From the NCBI RefSeq assembly GCF_003387475.1, contig NZ_QUNO01000002.1:496001-560000 (forward strand): a stretch of DNA of 64,000 nt, read 5' to 3'. The position numbers and the translations under genes were made by a program. This document shows, in pieces, positions 55,908-64,000 of the stretch. The notes under the pieces were generated by a model. The model saw nothing but the letters and a program-made list of their open reading frames with translations. It was not told the DNA's origin and searched no databases. Source of the stretch: Kutzneria buriramensis (GTDB lineage Bacteria; Actinomycetota; Actinomycetes; Mycobacteriales; Pseudonocardiaceae). Numbering within the stretch: the stretch's first letter is position 1; each line of letters starts with the position of its first letter.

Positions 55908-57125
55908 TCACTGGACCGTGCCAGTTGTTTCCAGCGCCGCCAGGCGTGGGACCAGCGTCAACGACGCCGCCAGCACCACGCCGCCGATGATGACGGGCGC
56001 TCGCACATCGAGCACGGTGCCGAGCACGCCGCCCAGCGCCGCCCCAACGGGGCCCGCGCCCCACCCGATCAGCCGGTAGGCGCTGGTGACTCGGCCCATC
56101 AGCGCACGCGGCACCAGCCGTTGGCGGATGACCACCGCCTGCACGTTCCACAGCATGATGCCGAACGCGCCGAGGGCGTAGGCGACCGCCAGAACTGGTA
56201 TGGACCACGCTACGCCGGCCAGCAGCAGGCCGCAGGCGATCAAACCGATGGACAGGCCGAGACCGGTCCCGGGTCGCAGACGTTTGCGGACCGCGCCGGC
56301 GGCGAGGCTGCCGAGCAAGCCGCCGACCGCGCCGGCAGCCAGCACGACGCCGTACACGGCGGCGGGCGCGGCCAGCACGTGCACGATGAGCAGCGCCAGC
56401 ATGGTTGTACCCATTTGGAGGCACAGGTTGGCCAGCCCCAGTTCCAGCGCCAGCAGGCGCAGGCCGTGTTGCCGCCACAACCACCGCACGCCCTCGGCGA
56501 TGTCGGCGCGCAGGGTGGCGGTCCGGTCGGGGCGGGCCGGATCGTGCCGGGTGCGGATGGCCAGCACCAGCAACGCGGCGATGACGAACGAGACCGCGTC
56601 CAGCACCAGCGGCGCGCCGGTCGAGACGGCGAACAGCGCGGCCCCCAGCGGCGGCCCGAGGAACTGGAAGCTGATGAGCTGAATGACCTGGAACCGGCCG
56701 TTCGCGGCGGCCAGGTCGGCCGGGTCGGGGCCGAACAGGTCGGCGATGAAGCTGCTCGATGCGTTGTCGAAGATCGCGCCGACGCTGCCGAGCACGAAGG
56801 TCATGGCGGCCAGCGCCCACAGCGGCGGGGCGGTCGTGAGGACCCAAACGGCGAACGCGCCGACGACGACACCGCGCAACAGGTCCGAACGCCACATGAT
56901 CGTGCGACGGTCGTGCCGATCCGCGAGGGCCCCGCCGAGCAGGGTGAACAGCAGGATCGGGACCGTGCCGGCGAAGCCGACGACGCCGGCGGCGGCCGGC
57001 GTCGGCGACAGTGCGACGGCCAGCAGCGGCAGGGCTGCCGTGCGGACGCCGTCGCCGAGCTGGGAAATCCCGGCCGCGGCGAAGAGTTTGCGGGAATCGG
57101 TCCGATCACGCGTAGTTGCCCCCAT
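55908..57125 (-). CDS. MFS transporter (MFS_3 / EntS-like)
   Basis: 405 residues with 12 predicted helices. LFAAAGISQLGDGVRTAALP is the usual start, and GGALADRHDRRTIMWRSDLL is the loop 2-3 signature. It is a probable exporter. It begins 9 nt after the stop of the upstream SARP-type regulator, so it is the last gene of a three-gene unit and a likely target or resistance/export function of those regulators. Confidence 0.9.
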   Translation of the reverse strand: MGATTRDRTDSRKLFAAAGISQLGDGVRTAALPLLAVALSPTPAAAGVVGFAGTVPILLFTLLGGALADRHDRRTIMWRSDLLRGVVVGAFAVWVLTTAPPLWALAAMTFVLGSVGAIFDNASSSFIADLFGPDPADLAAANGRFQVIQLISFQFLGPPLGAALFAVSTGAPLVLDAVSFVIAALLVLAIRTRHDPARPDRTATLRADIAEGVRWLWRQHGLRLLALELGLANLCLQMGTTMLALLIVHVLAAPAAVYGVVLAAGAVGGLLGSLAAGAVRKRLRPGTGLGLSIGLIACGLLLAGVAWSIPVLAVAYALGAFGIMLWNVQAVVIRQRLVPRALMGRVTSAYRLIGWGAGPVGAALGGVLGTVLDVRAPVIIGGVVLAASLTLVPRLAALETTGTVQ

Positions 57126-57134
57126 CGGGGGAGT

Positions 57135-60100
57135 CTAGCCAACCTCGCGGCGGTCCTCGGCGACCACGTTCTGCCCGGTGAACCGGGCATTCGCGCGGCG
57201 CACCGGCCAGATCGCGCCGACGGCCTCGTAGCCGCGGATGGCCTCGGCCAAGGCCGCCTCACCTTCGGGGCGGCGTCCGGACCGCGCCAGCAGCACGGCG
57301 AGATCCTCCAGCGCCTGCGCCAATTCCACCGGCCGACCGACCCGCCGGTAGTGCGCGACGGCCTTCGTCAGCTGATCGGTGTCGCCCTCGGCCAGACCCC
57401 GGCAACGCAGCAACGCGGCCGCCGCCCGGGCCGGCTCGACCTCGCGGGCGGCCTCGCCGTCGCAGATCTCCAGCGCCCGCGCCACCAGCGCGGAATTCCC
57501 GGCCTGCAAGGCCAGCCGCACGACGTCGGGCAGCCACTGGTGGCGCAGCATCATCGGCGCGTAACGGGGATCCAGCACGGGTTCCAGCGCGATCAACGCG
57601 GCCTCGGTGCGGCCGTCGCGCTCGGCAGCCTGCGCCTCGGCCATCAGGAGGAAGTCGCAGTTCTCGCGGTCGGCGGTGGTGAGCATGGGCAGCTCGTCGG
57701 CGGCCGCGAGGTGGGCGGCCACCCGCTCGCCGTCGTCGCGCAGCGCCGCGATCAGGGCGGCGACACCGTGCGAAAGCAGCAGCAGGGGGCTGCTTTCCCG
57801 CAGTCCCAGGAAGGCCAGCTCCGGCCCCGACTGCGTGATCACCGCCAGCTCGCCGAGGGCATCACCCCAGCGTCCGGCCCAGTAGTGGTTCACGGCGGTC
57901 GACATCGGCAGCCCGCCGGGAAGTTGGCGGCGCTGCACCAAGGCCCGGGCGGCGGCGAGGGTGTCGTCGGCCTCGGGCAGGCGGTCCAGGTTCTGGAGGC
58001 TGAACACCTTGTTGTCCAACAGGCTCAGGTGCAGGTGCGCCAGGCTCGGGTCGTCGGCGACCACGGCCAGCGCCTCGTCCACGTACCGCAGCGCGGCGAC
58101 GTGATCGCGGGCGATGGACTGGAACAACCACAGCGCCTGCAACGCATACGCGACGGCGAAGCCGTCGCCGGCCCGCTCACCGCTCTCGATCGCGGCGGCC
58201 GCGGTGACCTCGGCCCGCTCGATCTCGTTGAGGCCCATGCCCTCCCGTACGGCCAGCAGCGCCCGGCAGCGGGCCTGCCAGATCGGCGAAACCTCCGGCG
58301 CGGACACCGCTTCCCGAAGCGTTGCAACGGCTCGGGCCTCCTGGCCGCGGCGATAGTGCACCACCGCCCGGATCCACTGCATCTCGCCGGCGAGACGGGG
58401 GTCGCGGGTCACCGCGAGCACCGACCGCACCTCGTCCTCGGGCAGCTCGTCCCGCCAGTACAGCACCCGCGCCAGCACGGCCGTCAGCTCCACGTGCCTG
58501 GGATCGTCCTGCTCGCAGCCGACGACCACTCGCCGCAGCAGGTCCAGGCCGATGTCCGGGGCCCGGTGGGCGACCTGCTCGCCGTGCCGCAGCATCCAGT
58601 CGATCACCCACGAATCGACCGCCACCGGCGCGGCGACCAGTTGCCGCGCAACGGTTTCCATCGACGCCCCGGCCCGGTCCAGGCGCTCGGCGGCCTGCCG
58701 ATGCAGCACGGTCCGCACGGTCGGCGAGGCTGCGTCGTACAGCGCCTGCCGGATCAGGGCGTGCCGGAACAGGTGCCGATTCCCGCTGGCCAGCAACACC
58801 TTCGCCGCGGCGGCTTCCTCCAGTGCCGGCCGCAGCCCGGAAACCGGCCGGTCCAGCACCGCGGACAGGTCGGAGACGGTGAATTCCGTGCCGAGCAAGG
58901 CCGCGCGCCGCACCACCTCCGCCGTCGCCGGCGAGAGAAAGCCCAGCCGGTGCGTCAAAGCCGAGGAGAGCGAGGTCGGCACCGCGACGTCGCCGGCGGA
59001 CACCTCCGCGCGGCCGGCCGACACCTCGACGTGCTGGTCGCGGAGTAAAGCTTCCGCCAGTTCGCCTACGTACAAGGGGTTTCCGGCGGCGCGGTCGGCG
59101 AGACCCAGCAGCCCCGCGCCCGGCGTCGCGCCGACGATCCCGTGCAGCATCTCCGCGACCTCGCGCCCGCCGAGCGGAGCGAGCTGCAACAGCGCGCCGC
59201 CCCGGCGCCGCACGACCTCGCGCACGCCGTCGAGCACCGCCGTCCGCGGCACCGGCCGCAACGCCCCGACCAGCAGCAACGGCAGCTCCGCGGTGGCCTG
59301 CGCCAGCCGGCTGAACACCAGCAGGCTGGCCTCGTCGGCCCACTGGATGTCGTCCAGCACCAGCGCCAGCGGACCCTGCGAGCACATGTCCCGCACCAGC
59401 GCCACCAGCTCGTTGACGACGCCGAGGGTGGGATCGCCGCCGCCGAGCACGGTCTGCCCCTGCCGCATCATCTCCGCGACCCGCGCCCGCGCCGGATCGG
59501 GGGAATCGACGTCCACGCCGAGGCAGTCCAGCATCAGCCGCAGTGGGAACCGGCTGGCCAACTCGTCACCGGCGCCCCACACCAGCTGCACGGTGGCCTC
59601 GGCCATGCCGGTGGCGAGCAGCTCCGACTTGCCGATCCCTGGCTCGCCTTCGACCAGCAGCACGCCGCCGTTGCCGGCAGCCACGGACCGGACCGCCTCC
59701 CGCAGCACGGAAAGCTCGTGCGTACGGGCGACGAAGGTACGCGCCCGTGGCCGCGGACGGGACGTCCAGGAGGGGCGGCGGGTCGGCGCCGGCGTGGAGA
59801 CCGCGGCCAGCGCCGGGTCGTTGGTGAGGATCTGCTGGTGGACCTCCGCCAACAGAGCGCCGGGCTGGGTGCCGAGCTCGTCGGCCAGCACCCTGGCCGC
59901 CGCACGGAACTGCTCGATGGCGTCGGCCTGCCGCCCCATCCGGTACAGGGCGGTCATCAGCAGCCCGCGCAGGCCTTCGTGCAGGGGATTCTCCCGTACG
60001 AGCGCGGTCAGCTCGGCCGCCAGCTCCACGTGCTGACCGGCGCGCAGCCCGGCGGCGGCGCGGATCTCCAGCAGGTCCAGACGGTCGGTGGTGAGCCGTT

Positions 60101-60551
60101 CGCGCAGGCTCGCCGCGAACGGTCCGGGCAAACCGGACAGCGGCTCGCCGTGCCACAGCGCCAGCGCCCGATCGGCTGCGGCGATCGCCTCGGCGTCGTC
60201 CGTGGCCTGCGACGCGCGCTTGTGAAGGGCGTCGAACTCGTGCAGGTCGACGTCGGGCAGCCGCAGGCGGTAGCCCGGCCCCTCGGACAGCAGCACGGTC
60301 GCGGCGCGGCTGCCACGACCGGGCTCCAACGCGCTGCGCAGGCCCGAGACGTAGGTGTAGACGCTGCCTTCGGCGGACGCCGGCGCCTCGTGGCCCCAGA
60401 TCGCGTTGATCAGGTCCTCGCGTGACACCACCCGCTCCCGGCGGGACGCCAGCACGGCGAACAGCGCGCGCTGCCGCGGCGCGCCGAGCCGCAACTCGGT
60501 GTCGCCGCGCCGGACCAACACCGGGCCCAGGAGTTCGGCTCGCAGATCCAC
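57135..60551 (-). CDS. Large SARP/BTAD-AAA-TPR transcriptional regulator lacking a LuxR domain
   Basis: 1138 residues. An OmpR-type winged HTH (about 15-90; LGAPRQRALFAVLASRRERV, VYTYVSGLRSAL) precedes the BTAD helical domain (about 95-245). The STAND-like ATPase has Walker A EGEPGIGKSE near 310 and Walker B ALVLDDIQWAD, and a long TPR-like helical C-terminus follows. Such proteins activate secondary-metabolite or stress genes in actinomycetes. Unlike its tandem neighbour it ends without a LuxR HTH. The start is GTG 60551 after GGGGA, 10 nt after the neighbour stop. Confidence 0.93.
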   Translation of the reverse strand: MDLRAELLGPVLVRRGDTELRLGAPRQRALFAVLASRRERVVSREDLINAIWGHEAPASAEGSVYTYVSGLRSALEPGRGSRAATVLLSEGPGYRLRLPDVDLHEFDALHKRASQATDDAEAIAAADRALALWHGEPLSGLPGPFAASLRERLTTDRLDLLEIRAAAGLRAGQHVELAAELTALVRENPLHEGLRGLLMTALYRMGRQADAIEQFRAAARVLADELGTQPGALLAEVHQQILTNDPALAAVSTPAPTRRPSWTSRPRPRARTFVARTHELSVLREAVRSVAAGNGGVLLVEGEPGIGKSELLATGMAEATVQLVWGAGDELASRFPLRLMLDCLGVDVDSPDPARARVAEMMRQGQTVLGGGDPTLGVVNELVALVRDMCSQGPLALVLDDIQWADEASLLVFSRLAQATAELPLLLVGALRPVPRTAVLDGVREVVRRRGGALLQLAPLGGREVAEMLHGIVGATPGAGLLGLADRAAGNPLYVGELAEALLRDQHVEVSAGRAEVSAGDVAVPTSLSSALTHRLGFLSPATAEVVRRAALLGTEFTVSDLSAVLDRPVSGLRPALEEAAAAKVLLASGNRHLFRHALIRQALYDAASPTVRTVLHRQAAERLDRAGASMETVARQLVAAPVAVDSWVIDWMLRHGEQVAHRAPDIGLDLLRRVVVGCEQDDPRHVELTAVLARVLYWRDELPEDEVRSVLAVTRDPRLAGEMQWIRAVVHYRRGQEARAVATLREAVSAPEVSPIWQARCRALLAVREGMGLNEIERAEVTAAAAIESGERAGDGFAVAYALQALWLFQSIARDHVAALRYVDEALAVVADDPSLAHLHLSLLDNKVFSLQNLDRLPEADDTLAAARALVQRRQLPGGLPMSTAVNHYWAGRWGDALGELAVITQSGPELAFLGLRESSPLLLLSHGVAALIAALRDDGERVAAHLAAADELPMLTTADRENCDFLLMAEAQAAERDGRTEAALIALEPVLDPRYAPMMLRHQWLPDVVRLALQAGNSALVARALEICDGEAAREVEPARAAAALLRCRGLAEGDTDQLTKAVAHYRRVGRPVELAQALEDLAVLLARSGRRPEGEAALAEAIRGYEAVGAIWPVRRANARFTGQNVVAEDRREVG

Positions 60552-60561
60552 AGTTCCCCAG

Positions 60562-63500
60562 TCAGGCGGTGCCGCGTGAATGCCCTGTCACCTTACCCAC
60601 GAGGTCGGGCCGCGAGGCGACACCCAGCTTCTGCATGATGCGCGACACGTGCGCCTGCACGACCCGCCGGGACAGCGCCAGTTCCGCGGCGATCTCCGGA
60701 TTGCTCCGGCCGGTGGCGACCAGTTCCGCGACCCGCACCTCGTCGCCGACCAGCGAATGCCAGCCGGCCACGGTCGGTTGTCCGGTGGACACGGCCGCGC
60801 GCCGGATGCCGAACTCGCGCAGCCGGGACTCGGCGCGCCGGATGTCCCAGGAGGCGCCGAGTTCCGCATAGACGAGCATGGCTTCCTGGAACGTCTGCCG
60901 CGCCCGGTCGACCTCGCCGCGCCGGGCCAGCAGCACGGCCGCGTCCTCGTTCACGGTGGCGAACTCGATGCGGCGGCCGACATCCCGGTAGTGCTGCGCC
61001 ACGGCCAGCAGTGGCTCGGGATCCCCGTCGATCAACGCGGAGCACCTCTGCGCGGCGGCGTGTGCCCGCGCTGGCCCGCTCTCCGACGATTCCTCGGCTT
61101 CGGCCAGGCGCAGTGCCTCGTAAGCGACGTCTCTCACACCGGCGTCCAGCGCCACGCGGGTGATGTCCGGCAACCACTGGTGCCGCAAGGTCATCCGACC
61201 GTAGGACGTGTCCAGGATCGGTTCGTACGCCGCCAGCGCGCCGGCCAGGTCGCCGTCCTGCTCCGCCGCCATCGCCCTGGCCGCCAGCGAGAAGTCGCTG
61301 TTCTCCTGGTCGCCGGGCGCGATCACCGGGTACGCGGACGCCGTCCGCAGGTGCGCCCGCAGCTGCTCGGTGTCGCCGCGGTGGCCGGTGATCAGCGCCG
61401 CGCAGCCGTACTGCAACAGCGGCACCCGGGACCGCAGGTCGAAGATGGTGATCTCCGGCTCGTCGCCGACGATCGAGTCCAGTTCGGCCAGCGCCTCGTC
61501 CCAGCGGCCCAGCCAGTAGTAGTGCACCGCCGCGCCGATGTGCGCCCGCCCCGACGGCCGGCCGGTGCGGCGGACCATCGCGTGCGTGCGGGCGACCGTG
61601 TCGGTGGCGTCGGTGAGGCGATCCAGGTTCTGGAGGCTGAACAGCCGAGCCCCGAGCAGGTTGAGCTGGAGGTCGATCAGCAGCGGGTTCCCGGTGGCTG
61701 CCGCGAGTGCGTTGTTCACGTGGGTCAGAGCGGCGGAGTGGTTGCGGCGCACGGATTCCACGTACCAGAGCTCGTGCAGGGCGCCGGCGATGGCCGGGGC
61801 GTCGTTGGTGTCGGTGGCGTGTCGCAGCGCCTCGGTGGCGGTCGCCTCGGCGGTGTCCAGGTCGTCCAGGCCGGTCCGTTCGAACTGGGCGCGCAGCGTG
61901 TCGTACCGCGCCACCCAGAAGTCCGGGGCGGACGGATTCACCGCCGCCGCACGGAGATCCTCGATCGCCTGCGCCACATCGCCCCGCCGGTACGTCAGAC
62001 AGGCCAGGATCCACCGCATCTCCGCCGCGTGCGCGGGATCCCGCGTCACGTCGAGCAGCGCGCGGGCGGCTGCCTCGGGCTGCCGGCCCACCCGGAACTG
62101 CCAGCGCACCTGGCTCACCAGCAGCGCGTCCCGCTCCTCCGCCGATGGCGAAGTGCTTTCCAGCGCCCGGTTCAGCAGGCCCAGCACCAGCTCGAGGTCG
62201 CGGCCGGCGACGCCCTCCACGTTGGCCAGCAGCCACTGCACGGACCAGGGATCGAATGCCCCGGCCACCGACAGCTGCGCGGCCACGCGTTCCGCCGGCG
62301 CGCCGGCGTGGGACAGCGCCTTGGCCGACTCCCGGTGCAGCAGTGTCAGCACGGCGGTCGGCCGCTCCTCGTACAACGCCTGCCGCACCGCCGGATCACG
62401 GAACGCCAGGCGGTGCCCGGCGTCCACGAGCAGGCCGGCGTCGGTCGCCTCCTCGATCGCCCCGACCAGGTCGGCGGGGGAGGCGCCGACGATCGCCGCC
62501 AGGTCGGCCAGGTCGAACTCGACGCCGAGCAGCGCCGCCCACCGCAGCCGGTCCAAGGCGTTGGGGGACAGGAACTCCAGCCGTCGGGCGGCAAGCCGCG
62601 ACCGGTGTCCGGCGACACCGTTCTCCACCTCGGCGACGCCGTCCACGGTGCGGAGCAGGGCGTCCCGGGCCAGGCCGTCGACCAGTTCACGGATGCGCGC
62701 GGGATTGCCGGCGGCGAGGTCGACCAGCTCCCGCAGCTCGGTGCCGAGCGCCGCCTGCACGCGGCGGGCGGCGAGCTCGTGCGCCTCGTCCTCGTGCAGC
62801 GGGCCGAGTGGCAGAGTGCGGCCGAGATCGACGCCGTGGGCATTGGGCGTCGCGCGGCGGGCGCCGACCAGCAGCAGCGGGAGTTGCTGCGTCAGCCGGG
62901 ACAGCCGGTGCCACGCCAGCAGACCGGTCTCGTCCAGCCACTGCACGTCGTCGACGACCAGCACCAGCGGGGCCTCCACACACGCCTGCTCCACGAACGA
63001 CAGCAGCCGGCCGATCGGGCTCAGATCCTCGCCCAGCGCCCACACCACCCGGCAGCCGGCGACCGGGGCGTCGGCGAGGCCGACAGCCAGCAGCGCCGAC
63101 TTGCCGATGCCGGGCTCGCCGTCGACGAGCACGCAGCCGCCGGCACCGTCGGCCAGCGCCACCACCATCGCCCGCAGCCACGCCACCTCGCGCGCCCGTC
63201 CGACGAAGTCCGCCGGGGCCTCGGGCCGACGGGCGGAGGTGTCCATTCCCGGCGTGCCGGCAATGGGCACCGGCTGCTCGGCCGCGATCCGATCGTGGAT
63301 GTCCTGGAGCGCCGGCCCCGGGTCGAGGCCGAGCTCGGCGACCAGCACCTCGCGGGCGTCCTCGAACTCCGCCAACGCCTCGTCACGGCGGCCGGCTCGG
63401 TACAGCGCCGTCATCAGCAGCCCGCGCAGGCCCTCCCGCCGCGGGTGCTCGCGCGCCAGCACCGTGAGCTCGGCGATGGCCGTGTCGTGGTTGCCCAGCG

Positions 63501-63984
63501 CCAGCAGCAGCTCGCTGCGACGTTCCAGCGTCGCCAGCCGGAGCTCCGCCAGCCGGGCCCGGTGCAGCTCCGCGAACGGGCCGGCCAGACCCGAGAGCGC
63601 TTCGCCTTGCCACAGGGCCAGCGCCTGCGAGACCGAGCGCAGGTCGCCGGCCCGCAACTCGTCGAACCGGGTGACGTCGAGTTGTGACGGATCGATCCGC
63701 AGCGCGTAGCTGGAGCCGACCGAGTCCAGCACGTGCGCCGCCGACTGCCTGCCGGCGCGCACCTGCTCCTGGAGCGATCGCCGCAGGTCGGAGACGTACG
63801 TGTGGAGGATGCCGACCGCCCGGGTCGGGGGCTCCTCGCCCCAGATGCCGTCGACCAGCTCCTCACGGGTCACGGCCCGCCCGGCGGCCAGGGCCAGGAT
63901 CGCGAACACCGCCCGTCGGGCGGCCGAGCCCAGGTTCAACTCCTGGTCGCCGCGCCAGGCCCGAACCGGGCCCAGCAGCTGCAC
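60562..63984 (-). CDS. Large SARP/BTAD-AAA-TPR regulator with C-terminal LuxR HTH
   Basis: At least 1140 residues from GTG 63984; the frame is open to the window edge, so the true start may lie outside. The order is OmpR-type wHTH (about 10-90), BTAD (about 95-240), STAND-like ATPase (Walker A DGEPGIGKSA, Walker B VLVVDDVQWLD), TPR-like region, and LuxR HTH at the end (VAELVATGRSNPEIAAELAL, VQAHVSRIMQKLGV). It is a paralogue of the next gene with colinear matching stretches such as LRGLLMTALYR and LFSLQNLDRL. Two DNA-binding domains at opposite ends imply DNA looping or two-site control. Confidence 0.93.
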   Translation of the reverse strand: MQLLGPVRAWRGDQELNLGSAARRAVFAILALAAGRAVTREELVDGIWGEEPPTRAVGILHTYVSDLRRSLQEQVRAGRQSAAHVLDSVGSSYALRIDPSQLDVTRFDELRAGDLRSVSQALALWQGEALSGLAGPFAELHRARLAELRLATLERRSELLLALGNHDTAIAELTVLAREHPRREGLRGLLMTALYRAGRRDEALAEFEDAREVLVAELGLDPGPALQDIHDRIAAEQPVPIAGTPGMDTSARRPEAPADFVGRAREVAWLRAMVVALADGAGGCVLVDGEPGIGKSALLAVGLADAPVAGCRVVWALGEDLSPIGRLLSFVEQACVEAPLVLVVDDVQWLDETGLLAWHRLSRLTQQLPLLLVGARRATPNAHGVDLGRTLPLGPLHEDEAHELAARRVQAALGTELRELVDLAAGNPARIRELVDGLARDALLRTVDGVAEVENGVAGHRSRLAARRLEFLSPNALDRLRWAALLGVEFDLADLAAIVGASPADLVGAIEEATDAGLLVDAGHRLAFRDPAVRQALYEERPTAVLTLLHRESAKALSHAGAPAERVAAQLSVAGAFDPWSVQWLLANVEGVAGRDLELVLGLLNRALESTSPSAEERDALLVSQVRWQFRVGRQPEAAARALLDVTRDPAHAAEMRWILACLTYRRGDVAQAIEDLRAAAVNPSAPDFWVARYDTLRAQFERTGLDDLDTAEATATEALRHATDTNDAPAIAGALHELWYVESVRRNHSAALTHVNNALAAATGNPLLIDLQLNLLGARLFSLQNLDRLTDATDTVARTHAMVRRTGRPSGRAHIGAAVHYYWLGRWDEALAELDSIVGDEPEITIFDLRSRVPLLQYGCAALITGHRGDTEQLRAHLRTASAYPVIAPGDQENSDFSLAARAMAAEQDGDLAGALAAYEPILDTSYGRMTLRHQWLPDITRVALDAGVRDVAYEALRLAEAEESSESGPARAHAAAQRCSALIDGDPEPLLAVAQHYRDVGRRIEFATVNEDAAVLLARRGEVDRARQTFQEAMLVYAELGASWDIRRAESRLREFGIRRAAVSTGQPTVAGWHSLVGDEVRVAELVATGRSNPEIAAELALSRRVVQAHVSRIMQKLGVASRPDLVGKVTGHSRGTA

Positions 63985-64000
63985 GCGCAGCGGTGCGGTC

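Overview
The window is about 70% GC, codon third positions are almost all G or C, and genes are tightly packed with many ATGA or GTGA overlaps. It carries an ergothioneine operon, SARP/BTAD regulators, secreted RICIN-domain glycosidases, a VMAP-MoxR-vWA conflict locus and a corynebacterial-type AcnR operator. Together these point to a large-genome filamentous actinomycete. A Pseudonocardiales-like host is my inference, not something the sequence proves. There are no rRNA or tRNA genes, no CRISPR array, no phage genes and no transposase.

Layout. 0-11 kb: an amidohydrolase cut by the window edge with a LacI regulator, a LysR/EamA divergent pair, a peptide transporter, a P450, a DUF1707 protein, a LysR/metallo-beta-lactamase-fold divergent pair and an AcnR-like TetR regulator. 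11-15 kb: a secreted sugar-dehydrogenase-like protein and a second P450. 15-19.2 kb: egtA-egtB-egtC-egtD. 19.4-20.5 kb: a close homologue of bacterial ethylene-forming enzyme. 20.5-25.6 kb: a low-complexity repeat tract, a phosphotransferase, a secreted GH27 alpha-galactosidase with ricin-type lectin domains, and XRE and RHH regulators. 25.6-30.2 kb: aconitase with a recognisable AcnR-type operator, a small ABC transporter and a 27-residue peptide gene. 30.5-41.6 kb: VMAP, MoxR and vWA-TIR-WD40 proteins in overlapping genes, then an SLC13-like permease, a GH18 chitinase, and a nucleotide-cyclase-like protein with a C-terminal effector-associated domain, divergent from a Crp-type regulator. 41.7-49 kb: a DinB protein, an FtsX-type exporter with two ATPases, a sirtuin and an acyl-CoA synthetase. 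49-64 kb: an NlpC/P60 hydrolase, MFS transporters, a LysR regulator, pntAB transhydrogenase and two tandem giant SARP-AAA regulators.

Three observations stand out. (1) An intergenic element of about 110 nt occurs three times (about 5.7, 19.3 and 28.5 kb). Each copy has three nested helices whose sequences differ while pairing is kept, plus near-invariant unpaired segments. This is the pattern of a conserved structured RNA or structured DNA site. A second hairpin family with its own 9-nt loop occurs twice (about 21.0 and 49.1 kb). (2) The VMAP protein and the cyclase-like protein 9 kb away appear to share an EAD2-type adaptor domain, and the cyclase start codon lies 7 bp from a Crp-type cNMP receptor gene. 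This suggests a conflict or stress circuit in which the VMAP-MoxR-vWA/TIR/WD40 machine recruits a cyclase whose product could be read by the Crp protein. (3) An EFE-type 2-oxoglutarate oxygenase keeps nearly all the active-site residues of Pseudomonas syringae EFE, so ethylene production by this actinomycete is plausible.
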